The notes under the pieces are model-generated. The model was given only the letters and a program-made list of their open reading frames with translations. It did not search any database and was not told the DNA's origin. From NCBI GenBank assembly GCA_003223245.1, contig QHYI01000103.1, positions 48,320-112,319 on the forward strand: 64,000 nucleotides of DNA. The letters run 5' to 3'. Position 1 is the stretch's first letter. Each line of letters opens with the position of its first letter. Both the position numbers and the translations under genes were made by a program. Origin of the DNA: Acidobacteriota bacterium. Lineage in GTDB: Bacteria; Acidobacteriota; Terriglobia; Acidiferrales; UBA7541. Positions 62,719 through 64,000 of the stretch are shown one piece after another.

Positions 62719-63041
62719 CCCGAAGGGACGTTCGACTCTACCAGTTTGCTCCGCCAGACAAGAGAAGGCCCGTGGTTGTACTCACTCGGGGCAGCGCAAT
62801 TGCCTATTTGTCGACCGTCACTGTCGCCCCTATCACATCCACGATTCGAAGCGTGCCGTCCGAAGTAGTTTTGAATGAAGAGGATGGTATGAAAAGGCTG
62901 TGCGCCGTGAACCTACACAATGCGGTTACTGTTTCTCAGGATCGATTGGGGAGGCGGGTCGCCCACCTGAGTTCCTTGCGAATGAGCGAAATCTGTGCGG
63001 CATTACGCTTCTCTCTCGGTTGCGATCTCGACCAATCCTAG
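62703..63041 (+). CDS. MazF/PemK-type toxin
   Basis: 112 residues from the GTG at 62703, with GGAGG at 62694-62698. The fold starts RRDVRLYQFAPPDKRRPVVVLTRG, then STVTVAPITSTIRSVPSEVVL, LCAVNLHNAVTVSQDRLGRR, matching PemK/MazF RNA endonucleases (conserved R in RRPVVVL and T/S in PITSTIR). In the known system it cuts mRNA when freed from the antitoxin, arresting growth. The pair is inside mobile-element debris, as is common for acquired toxin-antitoxin loci. Confidence 0.8.
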   Translation: MASRITRRDVRLYQFAPPDKRRPVVVLTRGSAIAYLSTVTVAPITSTIRSVPSEVVLNEEDGMKRLCAVNLHNAVTVSQDRLGRRVAHLSSLRMSEICAALRFSLGCDLDQS

Positions 63042-63241
63042 CCAACGCGGCTTTCATTTTCACCTTGTCGAATCCCAAAGGCTTGGAGACTGGACCGAAG
63101 GGATTTGCGGCCACTAGCCTCCTGGTCCCGAACCGAAAAATTCGAAATTCCAAGTGCTTTGATCTGGTATCTGTCGCTTAGGAGCCAGAAAGCCATTCTT
63201 TCTCTCCCTCAGTTGTTCCGAATGTACCGAAAGAGCAATTA

Positions 63242-64000
63242 AATCTGGTGGGCTGCCCAGCGGTGCCGTGGATTTTTCTGGAACGGGCTACCAGATTTAC
63301 GATCCGCTGACTACGCATCTCTGCACCGCTTCCGACACTTGTGCTAAGGGACAGCAGTATGCCCGTAATCCCTTCCCCAACGATGTCATTCCCGGCCCCA
63401 ACGATCCCCTTCCGTCAGGCATTCTGAGTCGAGTGAACCCTATTGGGCTGGCGATCATGAAGCTCTATCCGGCTCCAACGCTTGCCGGAATCCAGAACAA
63501 TTACATTCAAACGGGCGGACTCGCCGAGGGCCGTTATCGCTATTACCAGCCAATGGTCCGCGTAGATTACGATCTCACCGACAAAACGCGGCTCTATGGC
63601 CTATGGGTTTGGCAGCGCGGTCACGAGCATCGTAACTCGTCTGGATTCCCATATCCCATTGCCACGGGAAACATTGACTCCGAGCGCGACTTCACGACGA
63701 CCATCCTAGACCTCACCCATGCGTTTTCCTCGAACTGGTTTCTGGATGCGCAAGGTTCATTCGGGCGGTTCCATCAAGATTTTCCGGAGGGGCCGATGGT
63801 TACGGGATTGGCGAAGCCGATCACCGCTGAATCGCTTGGCCTAAACATGCCAAAGATTCCAACCACCAGCCTCGACATCGCTCCGCAGATTAGCGTTTCC
63901 GGCTATCAGACCATCATCGGAAACAACATCAGCGAACAGGTTACGAATGCTTTCGATTTCCGTCCGGTCGCTGTCCATGTCGTGGGAAAGCATGACATCC
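63242..64000 (+). pseudogene. Oar-like TonB-dependent receptor, 5' end missing, runs off window
   Basis: The frame reads GAVDFSGTGYQIYDPLTT, PFPNDVIPG, SRVNPIGLAIMKLYPAPTL, then YYQPMVRVDYDLTDKTRLY and HAFSSNWFLDAQGSFGRFHQ, typical of the middle of acidobacterial Oar-like TonB-dependent receptors. The signal peptide, carboxypeptidase-like domain and plug that should precede it are absent; the upstream frame contains a stop at 63160 and no start codon before GTG 63268. The 5' part seems to have been lost beside the toxin-antitoxin locus. The 3' end is beyond the window, so an intact remainder cannot be excluded. Confidence 0.75.

Overview
The window looks like chromosomal DNA of a GC-rich, Gram-negative soil acidobacterium (class Terriglobia/Acidobacteriia or a close relative). 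The evidence is indirect but consistent. There is an lpxC gene, many signal-peptide proteins, a PadR regulator next to an ADOP-type fused permease, an Oar-like TonB-dependent receptor, PQQ dehydrogenase with cytochrome c, CadC-like winged-helix/TPR proteins, and GTAG..GGCG hairpin repeats. No rRNA, tRNA, CRISPR array or phage was found.

Layout. 1-7 kb: quinoprotein dehydrogenase (frameshifted) and cytochrome c, two secreted proteins of unknown role, and a pair of MacB/FtsX-type permeases without an ATPase. 7-10 kb: two abutting Ser/Thr kinases and a decayed secreted phosphatase. 10-15.7 kb: cobalamin-dependent ribonucleotide reductase with a promoter/terminator leader, small proteins including a zinc ribbon, and an SPFH protein. 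15.7-19.1 kb: a BlaI repressor, an M56 sensor peptidase and a secreted protein. The last two carry the same type of roughly 28-residue repeat, and the BlaI promoter has twin operators; this is the best candidate here for an undescribed signalling system. 19-27 kb: peptidases and envelope proteins (M48, CPBP, an S41 homologue apparently lacking its Ser/Lys dyad, divergent polysaccharide deacetylase, DUF1223, CGNR regulator).

27-37 kb is a housekeeping block: lpxC, glmU, purQ, purL, purF, lepB, purM, with purN and tyrS at 47-49 kb. Hairpin repeats lie between these genes, overlap the stop codons of purM and purN, and appear to have inserted in frame into purL. 38-47 kb: S10-like and M28 exopeptidases, a beta-propeller/cupin/HupE-like run, and an ABC-2 exporter. 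49-54 kb: L-2-hydroxyglutarate oxidase-like enzyme, a Tat-type asparaginase, a winged-helix/TPR regulator, and two secreted proteins. 55-58 kb: PadR-ADOP unit with a palindromic operator array.

58-64 kb is accessory DNA: an IS110 stub, a ceramidase-like lipoprotein, a proline-rich secreted protein, a nuclease-like remnant, a transposase fragment, a MazEF-like toxin-antitoxin pair, and a TonB receptor that lacks its 5' end and runs off the window. Two genes near the left side carry frame breaks (PQQ dehydrogenase, phosphatase). These could be real decay or assembly error.
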